Made by a program: the position numbers and the translations under genes. Positions 33,817 through 42,353 of a DNA stretch of 42,943 bases are shown one piece after another (within the stretch, counting starts at the first letter, position 1; each line of letters starts with the position of its first letter). The stretch is from Rhodoferax sp. (GTDB lineage: Bacteria > Pseudomonadota > Gammaproteobacteria > Burkholderiales > Burkholderiaceae_C). Below the pieces are notes generated by a model. The model saw only the letters and a list, made by a program, of their open reading frames with translations. It was not told where the DNA came from and searched no databases. The DNA lies in contig NZ_JAABQC010000010.1 of assembly GCF_011391645.1 (NCBI RefSeq), positions 1 to 42,943 of the forward strand, written 5' to 3'.

Positions 33817-33851
33817 GGCAGCCCCCGGCCCGATGGCTGTAAGGTGACTTC

Positions 33852-36077
33852 ATGAAAAGCCAAGCAACAGCCAACACTGACCAGCCCGCCGCCGGCAAAC
33901 CTGTCCTGCCGGTGGTGGCCGCCACGGCCGACAGCTTGCCGGAGCAAGCCCACGCGCTGGCGCGCGCCCGTGCCTTTGCCGAGCCACTGCTGGCCACTGA
34001 ACTGCTCGACACTGGTGAAAATATTTTGGCCCATGCTGATGCCGTGGCCGCCATTTTGCGCAGCATTGGTGGCTCCGAAGCCATGCAGTCGGCCAGCTAC
34101 CTGGTCTATGCCTGCGACCACCTGAACCGTCCGCAGGAAGTGATTGCCAAGGCTTTTGGCGACAATTTTGCCGCCCTGGCCATGGAAACCACCAAACTGG
34201 TGCGGGTGCAGCGCCAGGCCCGGCTGGTGCGGGCACGCGGCCACGCCGCAGGCCTGCAGCCTGTTGCCATGCAGACCGAGAATGTGCGCAAGATGCTGCT
34301 GGCGTTTTCGCGCGACCTGCGCGTGGTGATGCTGCGCCTTGCCTCGCGTCTGCAAACCCTGCGCTTTTTTGCCGCCACCAAATTGCCAGTGCCCGAAGGC
34401 ATCGCGGCCGAGGCGCTGCAGGTCTTTGCGCCGCTGGCCAACCGGTTGGGCATCTGGGAAATCAAGTGGGAAATGGAAGACCTGGCGTTTCGTTTCCAGG
34501 AGCCCGACACCTACCGCCAGGTGGCCAACTGGCTTGATGAAAAACGCACCGAGCGCGAAGCCTACGTCGAACGCCTGCGTGCCCGGCTGCAAGCTGACCT
34601 GACCGCCAACGGCATCCGTGCCACGGTGTCGGGCCGGCCCAAGCACATCTACAGCATCATCAAGAAAATGCGCGGCAAGGGCCTCGACTTTGAGCACATT
34701 TACGACGTGCGCGCGCTGCGCATTGTGGTGGCCAGCGTGCCTGAGTGCTACGCTGCCCTGAGCTGGGTGCACAGCAGGTTTACACCACTGCCGGAAGAAT
34801 TCGACGACTACATTGCCAAGCCCAAGGTCAACGGCTACCAGTCGCTGCACACCGTGGTGCGCGACAGCGAGGGCCAGGTCTGCGAGATCCAGATCCGCAC
34901 CCAGGCCATGCACGACCACGCAGAAAACGGCGTGGCCGCCCACTGGGCCTACAAGGAGGCTGGCGCCAAAGGTTACGCCGGGGTCTCGGCGAGCGGCGCC
35001 TACGACGCCAAAATCGCCGTTTTGCGGCAACTGCTCGAATGGGAGCGCGACCTTTCGGGCACCCAAACGCAGGGCGTTTTCGACGATCTGATTTATGTTC
35101 TGACACCCGAGGCCGCCATTGTCGAACTGCCCCAAGGAGCCACTGCGGTCGACTTCGCCTACAGCGTGCACACCAGCCTGGGCCACCGCTGCCGTGGCGC
35201 CCGTGTGGACGGCGTCATGGTGCCGCTCAACACACCGCTCAAAAACGGCCAGACAGTCGAGGTCATCACCGCGAAAGAGGGCGGGCCGTCGCGCGACTGG
35301 CTCAACCCCGACCAGGGCTACCTGGTCAGCCACCGCGCGCGCACCAAGGTGCGGGCCTGGTTCAACGTCCTGGCCATGGCCGAGACCGTCGCCAAGGGCC
35401 GTGAGGCGGTCGAAAAGCTGCTCCAGCGCGAGGGCAAAACCGCCCTCAAGCTCGACGACCTGGCCGCGCAACTGGGGTTCACCTCGGCCGATGCGTTGTT
35501 CGAGGTGGTGGGCAAGGAAGAGTTTTCACTGCGCGCCATCGAACAGCTGTTGCGCCCGGACGAGCCGCCGCAGCAAGACCTTGAGGCGCCGCTGATCCGC
35601 AAGCCGCGCAGCGACAACAACCCCCGCAAGGGTGGTTTGCTGGTGGTCGGGGTGGACTCTCTTATGACCCAAATGGCCAAGTGCTGCAAGCCGGCGCCGC
35701 CCGATGCGATCTGCGGCTTTGTCACTCGTGGCAAGGGCGTCAGCGTGCACCGCACCGACTGCCCCAACCTGAAGGAAATGGTTGCCAAAAACGGCGAGCG
35801 CCTGATCGATGTCGATTGGGGTCTGAACCAGGCCGCCGGCGGCTCGGTGTTTCCGGTCGATGTGGCGGTGCAGGCACAAGACCGGCAAGGCCTGTTGCGT
35901 GACATCTCCGAGGTCTTTACCAAAGAAAAAATGAACGTCATCGGGGTGCAAACCCAGTCGATCAAAGGCACGGCCTGGATGACATTCACGGTGGAGGTCG
36001 CCGACTCCGGCCGTCTGCACAAGGTGCTCGGCCTGGTCGCGGAATTGCCTGGCGTGCGTTCCGCGCGGCGGCGCTGA
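33852..36077 (+). CDS. relA: RelA-type (p)ppGpp synthetase
   Basis: A 741-residue long RSH protein that makes (p)ppGpp on starved ribosomes. The N-terminal HD-like domain (about residues 50-200) lacks the HDxxED hydrolase residues (the segment reads YLVYACDHLNRPQEVIAKAFG), so it should be synthetase-only. The synthetase domain follows (GRPKHIYSIIKKMRGKG, EHIYDVRALRIVV, PKVNGYQSLHTVV, EIQIRTQAMHDHAENG, AHWAYKE), then TGS (YVLTPEAAIVELPQGATAVDFAY), a helical region, the conserved-cysteine/zinc-finger domain (AKCCKPAPPDAICGFVTRGKG, with HRTDCPNL) and a C-terminal ACT domain (VQAQDRQGLLRDISEVFTKE). AAGGTG lies just before the ATG. Confidence 0.95.
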   Translation: MKSQATANTDQPAAGKPVLPVVAATADSLPEQAHALARARAFAEPLLATELLDTGENILAHADAVAAILRSIGGSEAMQSASYLVYACDHLNRPQEVIAKAFGDNFAALAMETTKLVRVQRQARLVRARGHAAGLQPVAMQTENVRKMLLAFSRDLRVVMLRLASRLQTLRFFAATKLPVPEGIAAEALQVFAPLANRLGIWEIKWEMEDLAFRFQEPDTYRQVANWLDEKRTEREAYVERLRARLQADLTANGIRATVSGRPKHIYSIIKKMRGKGLDFEHIYDVRALRIVVASVPECYAALSWVHSRFTPLPEEFDDYIAKPKVNGYQSLHTVVRDSEGQVCEIQIRTQAMHDHAENGVAAHWAYKEAGAKGYAGVSASGAYDAKIAVLRQLLEWERDLSGTQTQGVFDDLIYVLTPEAAIVELPQGATAVDFAYSVHTSLGHRCRGARVDGVMVPLNTPLKNGQTVEVITAKEGGPSRDWLNPDQGYLVSHRARTKVRAWFNVLAMAETVAKGREAVEKLLQREGKTALKLDDLAAQLGFTSADALFEVVGKEEFSLRAIEQLLRPDEPPQQDLEAPLIRKPRSDNNPRKGGLLVVGVDSLMTQMAKCCKPAPPDAICGFVTRGKGVSVHRTDCPNLKEMVAKNGERLIDVDWGLNQAAGGSVFPVDVAVQAQDRQGLLRDISEVFTKEKMNVIGVQTQSIKGTAWMTFTVEVADSGRLHKVLGLVAELPGVRSARRR

Positions 36078-36121
36078 CGCGCCAGGCCGGTGCGTTTTTT
36101 GATTGGGGCCAGCGTCAACTT

Positions 36122-36150
36122 TGAAAGCGTGGTGTTCAGGGCCTAAGATA
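36122..36150 (+). promoter_or_regulatory. Candidate sigma70 promoter of the cytochrome b / FeS module
   Basis: TTGAAA (36122-36127) and TAAGAT (36145-36150) are separated by exactly 17 bases, placing the start of transcription near 36157. It lies in the gap after relA. Confidence 0.45.
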
Positions 36151-36165
36151 GGGCACGCACGGAAA

Positions 36166-36180
36166 AGGTGTCACACCTTG
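36166..36180. promoter_or_regulatory. Perfect palindrome AAGGTGT-C-ACACCTT (candidate operator)
   Basis: A perfect 7-1-7 inverted repeat located just downstream of the inferred transcription start and directly before the GAGG ribosome-binding site of the cytochrome b gene. This is a typical repressor position; alternatively it may form a 5'-leader hairpin that masks the ribosome-binding site. Confidence 0.45.
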
Positions 36181-36190
36181 GAGGATGAAC

Positions 36191-36871
36191 ATGGACTTGC
36201 TCGATTTTGCCCGTGGGCCCGCACTGACCGTCTCGCTCGCCATATTCGTTTTGGGCACGCTGTGGCGTCTGCTCGGCGTACTGCGGCGCCCGCGAATGCC
36301 CGATCGCTCACCGCCACGCGCGGGTGCGTCTTCCAGGCTGGCGGGTGCCACGCGGGCCATTGTGCGCGGCATGTGGCCGCGCAAGGAGTTTCGGCGCACG
36401 GCGCTGTACACGGCGATCAACGGGTATGTCTTCCATATCGGGCTGGCGCTGGTGTTTTTTGGCTACGCGCCGCACATCGCCTTCATCCACCGCGTCACCG
36501 GGCTGTGGTGGCCCGCCTTGCCCGATTCGGTGATGTACCTTGCGGCGGCTGCCACCATCCTGTCGCTGCTGCTGGCGCTGTTGTTTCGCCTGACCGACCC
36601 GGTGCGCAAGATGATCTCCAACGCCGATGACATGATCAGCTGGACCATCACCTTCCTGCCCATCGTCACCGGCATGGCCGTGCTGAGTGAACCCTCCGCT
36701 GCCGTGCTGGCGCGTGACCACGCGATTTACCCGACCCCGCTGGCGGTGCATTTGCTGTCGCTGGAGGTGCTGCTGATCTGGTTCCCTTTCGGCAAGCTCA
36801 TGCACGCTTTCCTGTTCTTGTTCTCACGGGGCGCCACAGGCATGCGCTTCAGTCATCGGGGGGTCGAGTGA
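36191..36871 (+). CDS. NarI/DsrM-like membrane cytochrome b
   Basis: A 226-residue inner-membrane protein with about five hydrophobic helices, resembling the gamma subunit of respiratory nitrate reductase (NarI) and DsrM/HmeC/HdrE. Histidines placed in or near helices could bind heme b: His82 (YVFHIG), His95 (YAPHIAF), His187 (LAVHLLS) and His205 (GKLMHAF). It would exchange electrons with the quinone pool. The ATG at 36191 is chosen because GAGG (36181-36184) is six bases before it; an ATG two codons earlier lies too close to the site. Its stop overlaps the next gene by one base (TGATG), so the two proteins are almost certainly a complex. Confidence 0.88.
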   Translation: MDLLDFARGPALTVSLAIFVLGTLWRLLGVLRRPRMPDRSPPRAGASSRLAGATRAIVRGMWPRKEFRRTALYTAINGYVFHIGLALVFFGYAPHIAFIHRVTGLWWPALPDSVMYLAAAATILSLLLALLFRLTDPVRKMISNADDMISWTITFLPIVTGMAVLSEPSAAVLARDHAIYPTPLAVHLLSLEVLLIWFPFGKLMHAFLFLFSRGATGMRFSHRGVE

Positions 36872-38175
36872 TGAGCACTGCAGCCAAATTGCCGTCCAAC
36901 TTTGACCAGCAGGGCGACCAGAGCGATGAGGCCAGGGTCGATGCGGCCTTGCGCAGCTTTGTGTCCGAGTTCGGTGTCACCACCGCGCTGCACATGGAGT
37001 CCTGCGTGCACTGCGGCCTGTGCGCGCAGGCCTGCCACTTTCATGTGGCCACCGGCGATCCAAAATACACGCCAATCCGCAAGCTTGAACCGTTCCATCG
37101 TACCTACTTGCGCGAGGCCAGTGCGTTTGCGCCGCTGTTTCGTGCGTTCGGTTTGGTCAAAAAACCGAGCATTGTTGATTTGCAGCAGTGGCAGGAGTTG
37201 CTCTACGACTCCTGCACCATGTGCGGCCGCTGCACGCTGGCCTGCCCGATGGGCATTGACATTGCCGAACTTGTCAAGGAAGCCCGCCACGGCATGTTCA
37301 AGGCCGGTCTGGTGCCGGACCGGCTGGCGCTGATGGACCGCACCGCGAGGCAATGGGGCAGCACCGCAACGCCGGGCGATGACCTGCCGGATATCCTGGC
37401 CGAGGTGGCACGGGAGCATGGCGTTGAAATACCTTGTGACCTTGAAGCCGCCGACATGCTGGTCACCGCCGCGCCGGCAGAGCTCGGCGAGCACACCAAG
37501 GCGCTGGCGGACGCCGCCAAAATTCTCAACCACATCGGGGTGAAATGGACCATGCACCAGGCTGGCTTCGATGCGGCCAACATCGGTTTCAACAATGGCG
37601 ACCTTGAACTGCAAGAGAGACTGACGCGGGCGCTGATCGACACCGCTGTCAAGATTGGCGCCAAAACGGTGCTGTTGCCAGAATGTGGTCATGCCTACGG
37701 TGCGGCGCGCTGGGAAGCCGCCAAGTGGTATCGGCAGGCGCTGCCGGTGCGCATCCTCCACATGACCGAATTTCTGGATGAACTGATCGAAACCAAGCAG
37801 ATCCGTGTCAACAAAATCAGTGACACCGCCACCTTTCATGACCCCTGCCAGATCGTGCGCCGCGGCGGACTGGAAGCCGCGGCGCGCCGTGTGCTGGCAG
37901 CCCTGGGCGTCGAACTGATCGAGCTCGAAAACCATGGCTTGACCGGTTATTGTTGCGGTGGCGGTGGCGGCGTGGTCTCGAACCAGCGTGCCGCGCCCTT
38001 GCGCAACAAGGTCTTTGAGATGAAGAAACTACAGGTTGAAGCGACCGGTGCCAAACGCCTGATCACGAGCTGCGGCCAATGCCTGATCACGCTCGAAATG
38101 GGGGCGAAGAATGCACGCTGGGACAAGCGGCCCGAGAGCTTGCTCGAACTCGTGGCTGACAACCTGGCAGATTGA
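36871..38175 (+). CDS. DsrK/HdrD-like (Fe-S)-binding protein with CCG domain
   Basis: A 434-residue cytosolic or membrane-bound iron-sulfur protein. Two [4Fe-4S] ferredoxin motifs are at Cys45/48/51/55 (CVHCGLCAQAC) and Cys115/118/121/125 (CTMCGRCTLAC). The C-terminal CCG domain is complete, with Cys326, Cys361-Cys362 (GYCCGGGGG) and Cys401/Cys404 (CGQC), the pattern that binds a non-cubane [4Fe-4S] cluster in heterodisulfide reductase. The first CCG domain is degenerate, keeping only ECGHA, as in DsrK-type proteins. Together with the upstream cytochrome b it forms a DsrMK-like quinone-linked oxidoreductase of unknown cytoplasmic substrate, possibly a thiol/disulfide couple. Confidence 0.9.
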   Translation: MSTAAKLPSNFDQQGDQSDEARVDAALRSFVSEFGVTTALHMESCVHCGLCAQACHFHVATGDPKYTPIRKLEPFHRTYLREASAFAPLFRAFGLVKKPSIVDLQQWQELLYDSCTMCGRCTLACPMGIDIAELVKEARHGMFKAGLVPDRLALMDRTARQWGSTATPGDDLPDILAEVAREHGVEIPCDLEAADMLVTAAPAELGEHTKALADAAKILNHIGVKWTMHQAGFDAANIGFNNGDLELQERLTRALIDTAVKIGAKTVLLPECGHAYGAARWEAAKWYRQALPVRILHMTEFLDELIETKQIRVNKISDTATFHDPCQIVRRGGLEAAARRVLAALGVELIELENHGLTGYCCGGGGGVVSNQRAAPLRNKVFEMKKLQVEATGAKRLITSCGQCLITLEMGAKNARWDKRPESLLELVADNLAD

Positions 38176-38192
38176 TGCCTGCGGCAGGCATC
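38174..38192. terminator. 19-base palindrome at the end of the FeS gene
   Basis: GATGCCTGC-G-GCAGGCATC overlaps the stop codon of the FeS gene and lies eight bases before the convergent suhB stop. It could act as a bidirectional terminator, though no T-run follows. Confidence 0.4.
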
Positions 38193-38200
38193 GCCGCCGC

Positions 38201-39139
38201 TTAAAAAGGCGCGTCAGGCAACTTCAGCGTGGATGCCGATGCTGCGGTTTCTTCGGCCACCCTGGCGGTGTCGGGGGCCCGAGTCAGCTCGGCCACTGCC
38301 GCGCGCACCGCGGCCTTGTCACCGGCGCCGGCAAATTTGCTGTATCTGCCAAGAATGGCGACCATTTGCCCGTAAATGCGCGGGTTGGCGGCCATGCATT
38401 CTTTTTGCTCCAAGAAGTTGGAGTCGCCCGAGAAATTACCGACCAGGCCACCGGCCTCGGTGATCAGCAGCGAGCCCGCGGCCACATCCCACGGTTGCAG
38501 GCCAAGCTCAAAAAAGCCATCGGTGTAACCTGCGGCCACATAAGCCAGGTCCAGTGCGGCGGCACCGGGGCGGCGCAAGCCGGCGGTGCGCGCCATCATG
38601 TCGCCCATCAGACGCAGGTAGGTGTTGATGTCGTCTTCCTGGCGATAGGGAAAACCGGTGGAAATCAGGCACTCCTGCAGGCGGGTGCGTTTGGCCACGC
38701 GCAGGCGGCGGTTGTTTTGGTAGGCACCGCGCCCCTTGGTGGCGGTAAAAAGGTCGTTGCGACTGGGGTCGTAAATGACGGCCTGCTCCACTTTGCCCCT
38801 GACGGCCAGGGCGATGCTGACGCAGTAGACGGGCAGGCCGTGAATGAAATTGGTGGTGCCATCCAGCGGGTCGATGATCCAGACAAACTCGGAGTCTTGC
38901 GCGCCGTGCACACGGCCTGATTCTTCGGCCCAGATGGCGTGGCCGGGGTAGGCGGTGAGCAGGGTTTCGATGATGGCCTCCTCAGAAGCCTGGTCCACCT
39001 CGGTGACGAAGTCATTGACCTTTTTCTCCGAGACACGGACTGATTCCACATCGAGAGCAGCGCGGTTGATGATGGCGCCAGCAGCGCGGGCGGCCTTCAC
39101 GGCCACGTTGACCATGGGATGCAAGTTGGAAGGATTCAT
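38201..39139 (-). CDS. suhB: Inositol monophosphatase family protein SuhB
   Basis: A 312-residue Mg-dependent phosphatase. The metal-binding motifs are present: Glu-Glu in [15 protein letters not shown], and [16 protein letters not shown]. coli SuhB also joins the rRNA antitermination complex; whether this one does is unknown. The C-terminus is about 45 residues longer than E. coli SuhB and rich in Ala/Thr ([18 protein letters not shown]). The ATG at 39139 matches the family N-terminus ([21 protein letters not shown]). It diverges from trmJ, the order known from many proteobacteria. Confidence 0.93.
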   Translation of the reverse strand: MNPSNLHPMVNVAVKAARAAGAIINRAALDVESVRVSEKKVNDFVTEVDQASEEAIIETLLTAYPGHAIWAEESGRVHGAQDSEFVWIIDPLDGTTNFIHGLPVYCVSIALAVRGKVEQAVIYDPSRNDLFTATKGRGAYQNNRRLRVAKRTRLQECLISTGFPYRQEDDINTYLRLMGDMMARTAGLRRPGAAALDLAYVAAGYTDGFFELGLQPWDVAAGSLLITEAGGLVGNFSGDSNFLEQKECMAANPRIYGQMVAILGRYSKFAGAGDKAAVRAAVAELTRAPDTARVAEETAASASTLKLPDAPF

Positions 39140-39261
39140 ATCGATTGTGGTGAGACGGACGGGTGGGCCGGAGTCTGTGTGAGGGAAGAGCCAAGCGCTG
39201 CCAGGCGATGCGGGCAGCGACAATGGCGTTATTTTAACGGCTTGTGCAAATAGAGATTCCC

Positions 39262-40017
39262 ATGCAGACGCGCTTTATCCTGATCAACACCAGCCACGCC
39301 GGCAATGTCGGCGCAGCCGCACGGGCCATGAAAACCATGGGTTTTGATGACCTGGTGCTGGTGGCGCCGCGCTGGGCCAACGTGCTCAACCGCGAGGAAA
39401 CCATCCAGCGCGCCAGCGGCGCCACCGACGTGCTCAAAAAGGCTCGCATTGTGGCAACGCTTGATGAAGCGCTTGATGGCATGACGCACCTGTGCGCCAC
39501 CGCCATGACGCCGCGCGACTTCGGCCCGCCCACGGTGGCGCCGCGCGCGCACTTTGATGCGCTCCTGAAAGCTCCCGACGCCAGCCAGACCGGTGTGGCC
39601 TTTTTGTTTGGCTCTGAGCGTTTTGGCATGGCCAACGAAGACGTGTACCGCTGCCACGCTGCCTTGAGCATTCCGAGCAACCCCAAGTTTGGTTCGCTTA
39701 ACCTGGCTGCGGCGCTGCAGGTGATTGCCTACGACTGGCGTGAGGCGCTGGGGGGCTACCCGGTGCAGGCGGCCACAAGCCCGGCGCAGTTGGCCGACGC
39801 GGCGCAGGTGGCCGGTATGTTGACCCATCTGGAGCAGGCGCTCACCAGCATTGGATTTCTGGACCCGCAATCGCCCAAGAAACTCATGCCGCGGCTAAAC
39901 CAGTTGTTCAACCGCGCCTCTGTCACCCAGGAAGAAATTCACATTTTGCGCGGCATGGCCAAGATGATGATGAAACCGCAGCCCCTGCCAAAGTCAGAGG
40001 TTTGCACCAAAGAATAA
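39262..40017 (+). CDS. trmJ: tRNA (cytidine/uridine-2'-O-)-methyltransferase TrmJ
   Basis: A 251-residue SPOUT-fold methyltransferase that 2'-O-methylates the ribose at position 32 of tRNAs using SAM. The N-terminal [23 protein letters not shown], the SAM-binding knot [15 protein letters not shown] and [22 protein letters not shown] in part are family hallmarks; a helical C-terminal extension is present as in TrmJ. The IPSNP motif replaces the more usual IPT-type loop. It is followed nine bases later by cysE. Confidence 0.92.
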   Translation: MQTRFILINTSHAGNVGAAARAMKTMGFDDLVLVAPRWANVLNREETIQRASGATDVLKKARIVATLDEALDGMTHLCATAMTPRDFGPPTVAPRAHFDALLKAPDASQTGVAFLFGSERFGMANEDVYRCHAALSIPSNPKFGSLNLAAALQVIAYDWREALGGYPVQAATSPAQLADAAQVAGMLTHLEQALTSIGFLDPQSPKKLMPRLNQLFNRASVTQEEIHILRGMAKMMMKPQPLPKSEVCTKE

Positions 40018-40026
40018 ACTCGACCC

Positions 40027-40800
40027 ATGTTTTCAAGACTCAAATCTGACGTTCAATGCATTCTGGAGCGCGATCCGGCGGCGCGCAGCGCCTGGGAAGT
40101 GCTGACCTGTTACCCCGGCGTGCACGCGGTGTTGCTGCACCGTCTGGCGCACGCGTGCTGGACCCACAACCTCAAATGGCTGGGGCGTTTTATCTCGCAC
40201 CTGGCGCGCTTCTTGACTGGCATCGAGATCCACCCCGGCGCCAAAATTGGCGAACGGGTGTTTTTTGACCATGCCATGGGCGTGGTGGTGGGCGAGACCG
40301 CTGAAATTGGCGACGACTGCACCATTTACCAGGGCGTGACGTTGGGTGGCACCTCGCTGTACAAGGGCGCCAAACGCCACCCCACCCTGGGCCGGGGCGT
40401 GGTGGTGGGCGCCGGGGCGCAGGTGCTGGGCGGGTTTACTGTGGGCGATGGCGCCAAGGTGGGATCGAATGCCGTGGTGACCAAGCCGGTGCCCGCCGGT
40501 GCCACCGCCGTGGGCAACCCGGCGCGCATCATTCAGGCCGAGCTTGACGTCAAGCGCGAGGAGGTGGCCTCCAAAATGGGGTTTTCGGCGTACGGTGTCA
40601 CGCAAAACGACGATCCGCTGAGCCAGGCCATGCGCGGCCTGATCGACAACGCCGCCACCCACGAGCACCAGATCGCCATGATCTGGAAAGCCATCGAACA
40701 GCTCAATTGCCCGCGCCAGGTAGCCTCCATCGTGCCGTTGGATGCGGCCAGGCAAGAGCACTTTGAGGCCGACAAGCTCAACCAGCTGGTGGGCAAATAG
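40027..40800 (+). CDS. cysE: Serine O-acetyltransferase
   Basis: CysE acetylates L-serine with acetyl-CoA, the first step of cysteine synthesis. The 257-residue protein has the N-terminal helical domain (short type) and the left-handed parallel beta-helix of hexapeptide repeats: [39 protein letters not shown] (in parts), the active-site loop with DHAMG and the His in KRHPTLG, and [24 protein letters not shown] in parts. The C-terminal tail of about 80 residues is longer than usual. Likely co-transcribed with trmJ; its stop abuts the convergent reductase stop. Confidence 0.94.
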   Translation: MFSRLKSDVQCILERDPAARSAWEVLTCYPGVHAVLLHRLAHACWTHNLKWLGRFISHLARFLTGIEIHPGAKIGERVFFDHAMGVVVGETAEIGDDCTIYQGVTLGGTSLYKGAKRHPTLGRGVVVGAGAQVLGGFTVGDGAKVGSNAVVTKPVPAGATAVGNPARIIQAELDVKREEVASKMGFSAYGVTQNDDPLSQAMRGLIDNAATHEHQIAMIWKAIEQLNCPRQVASIVPLDAARQEHFEADKLNQLVGK

Positions 40801-41844
40801 TTATTGCACCCCGAGCCGCTGCTGCAGCAGCGCGCTGCTGGTGGTGTATTGCAACACGCCGGAACTTTGCGGATTCAGATAACTGGCGGCGGCAAAGGCT
40901 GCCAATGTGGCTTCGTGAAAACCGCAAACGATCAGCTTTTTCTTGCCGGGGTAGCTGTTCACATCACCCACCGCGTAGATGCCGGTTTCACTGGTGGCAA
41001 AACTGGCTGGGTCCACACTGAGCTGCTTGCGCTCCATGGCCAGTCCCCATTCGGCAACCGGTCCCAGTTTGGGGCTGATGCCCAGATGAACCAGCAAGAC
41101 ATCCAGTGTCAGGCTCAAGGTCTGGTCATCGGGGGTGGCGACTGACACGCCGGTGAGGCAGTCACCATGGGTTTCAATGCCGCTGACCTGTCCGGCCACA
41201 AATCTGATGCGGCCACTGGCTCGCAACTCGGCCAGGCGGGCCAGGGCCTGCGGACCGGCTTGCAACGCATCGCGTCGATGTAGCAGGGTGACGTTGGCCG
41301 CCTGCTGCGGTCCTTCGCTAGCCAGCGCAATGGCATTGTCGACCGCAATCTCTTCGCCGCCGACCACCACCACATGCCGACCTTTAAGACGTTCCGGGCG
41401 GGGCATACGGTAAAAGAGCTGGGTGCCGGTGAACACCGCCAGCCCTTCCAGCTTGAGTTCTTTCGGCACAAAGGCGCCGACACCTGCGGCAATGAACAGG
41501 GTGCGCGTCAGGAATTGCTCCTGTGGTGTGGAAACGAGCCATTGGCCATCGGCCTGGCGGCTGATTGCGCTGACTTGCTGGTTGAAATGAAACTCCGGTT
41601 TGAAGGGCGCCACCTGTTGCAGCAGCCGCTCCGTCAGGTCGCGTCCAGTGCTGCGCGGCAGGCCCGGAATGTCATAGAGTGGTTTCTCGGGATAAAGCTC
41701 AATGCACTGCCCGCCGGCCTGATCCAGCACGTCGACCACCTGCGCGTGAATGCCCTGCAGGCCGAGTTGAAACACCTGAAACAAGCCCACCGGCCCAGCC
41801 CCAATGACCAAGGCGTCGGTCTGGATGAAAGGGGTATTGGTCAT
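40801..41844 (-). CDS. Ferredoxin--NADP+ reductase, thioredoxin-reductase-like type
   Basis: A 347-residue FAD flavoprotein of the TrxR-like FNR class (no CxxC redox pair). The FAD motif ALVIGAGPVGLFQVF opens the protein, followed by LDQAGGQCIELYPEKPLYDIPG and, at the C-terminus, the FAD-binding IYAVGDVNSYPGKKKLIVCGFHEA. The NADPH motif is unusual, VVVVGGEEIAVDNAIALA rather than the common GGGDSALDW form, but the HRR phosphate-binding motif LLHRRDALQAG is intact. It lies downstream of fdxA, its likely electron partner, with a REP copy between. Confidence 0.92.
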   Translation of the reverse strand: MTNTPFIQTDALVIGAGPVGLFQVFQLGLQGIHAQVVDVLDQAGGQCIELYPEKPLYDIPGLPRSTGRDLTERLLQQVAPFKPEFHFNQQVSAISRQADGQWLVSTPQEQFLTRTLFIAAGVGAFVPKELKLEGLAVFTGTQLFYRMPRPERLKGRHVVVVGGEEIAVDNAIALASEGPQQAANVTLLHRRDALQAGPQALARLAELRASGRIRFVAGQVSGIETHGDCLTGVSVATPDDQTLSLTLDVLLVHLGISPKLGPVAEWGLAMERKQLSVDPASFATSETGIYAVGDVNSYPGKKKLIVCGFHEATLAAFAAASYLNPQSSGVLQYTTSSALLQQRLGVQ

Positions 41845-41869
41845 GGCCTGCTGTGTGGATCAAAGTCCA

Positions 41870-41895
41870 TCGCGGCGAGGGCGTCGCTCCTACAA
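41870..41895 (+). repeat. REP-like palindromic repeat, copy 3
   Basis: TCGCGGCGAGGGCGTCGCTC followed by CTACAA, matching copies at 1989-2014 and 33763-33789 except for two C-to-T differences. The stem GCGGCG/CGTCGC still pairs through one G-U. It lies between fdxA and the reductase gene. Confidence 0.75.
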
Positions 41896-41923
41896 GGTGC
41901 AGGCATGAGAATCAATATCTGGA

Positions 41924-42253
41924 TCAGCGGATCAGCATGGACAGCTTGCCGGTTTTGTCTTTCCACTCTTCAGCCTCTGGCAGCGCGGGTTTGCGTTTGG
42001 TGATGCTTTTCCAACTGGGCAGCTTGGCCAGCTCGGCGTTGAGCTTGGTCATGTGGCGCTGGTCCTTGGGCACATCTTCTTCAGCATAAATGGCGTTGAC
42101 CGGGCACTCGGGGATACAAACCGCGCAGTCAATGCATTCATCGGGGTCGATGGTCAGAAAGTTGGGGCCTTCGCGAAAACAGTCCACAGGGCAGACATCG
42201 ACACAGTCGGTGTACTTGCACTTGATACAGGCTTCGGTGACGGTATGGGTCAT
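41924..42253 (-). CDS. fdxA: Ferredoxin FdxA (7Fe-8S type)
   Basis: A 109-residue electron carrier. The N-terminal motif [18 protein letters not shown] has the spaced Cys pattern of a [3Fe-4S]-plus-[4Fe-4S] ferredoxin, and [13 protein letters not shown] gives the second cluster; the C-terminal extension ([20 protein letters not shown]) is characteristic of the FdxA family. Probably donates to or receives electrons from the adjacent FNR-type reductase. It starts after an unstructured gap from cysN. Confidence 0.95.
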   Translation of the reverse strand: MTHTVTEACIKCKYTDCVDVCPVDCFREGPNFLTIDPDECIDCAVCIPECPVNAIYAEEDVPKDQRHMTKLNAELAKLPSWKSITKRKPALPEAEEWKDKTGKLSMLIR

Positions 42254-42353
42254 TTTGGTATTTCTTCGGTTGAATGCAAATGCGGGATTTTAAAGGCTCA
42301 GGTTCAAGGGCCTGCAGCATAGTGGCATTGCGTCCGTTGAGCCTTGATTTGAG

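Noticed and set aside
33552-35471. A 639-residue minus-strand open frame opposite relA
   Set aside because: Overlaps relA with low-complexity composition; the plus strand has all RelA domains.
42293-42345. Inverted AAGGCTCA/TGAGCCTT pair between fdxA and cysN
   Set aside because: The 37-base loop is long and there is no T-run; too weak to call a terminator.
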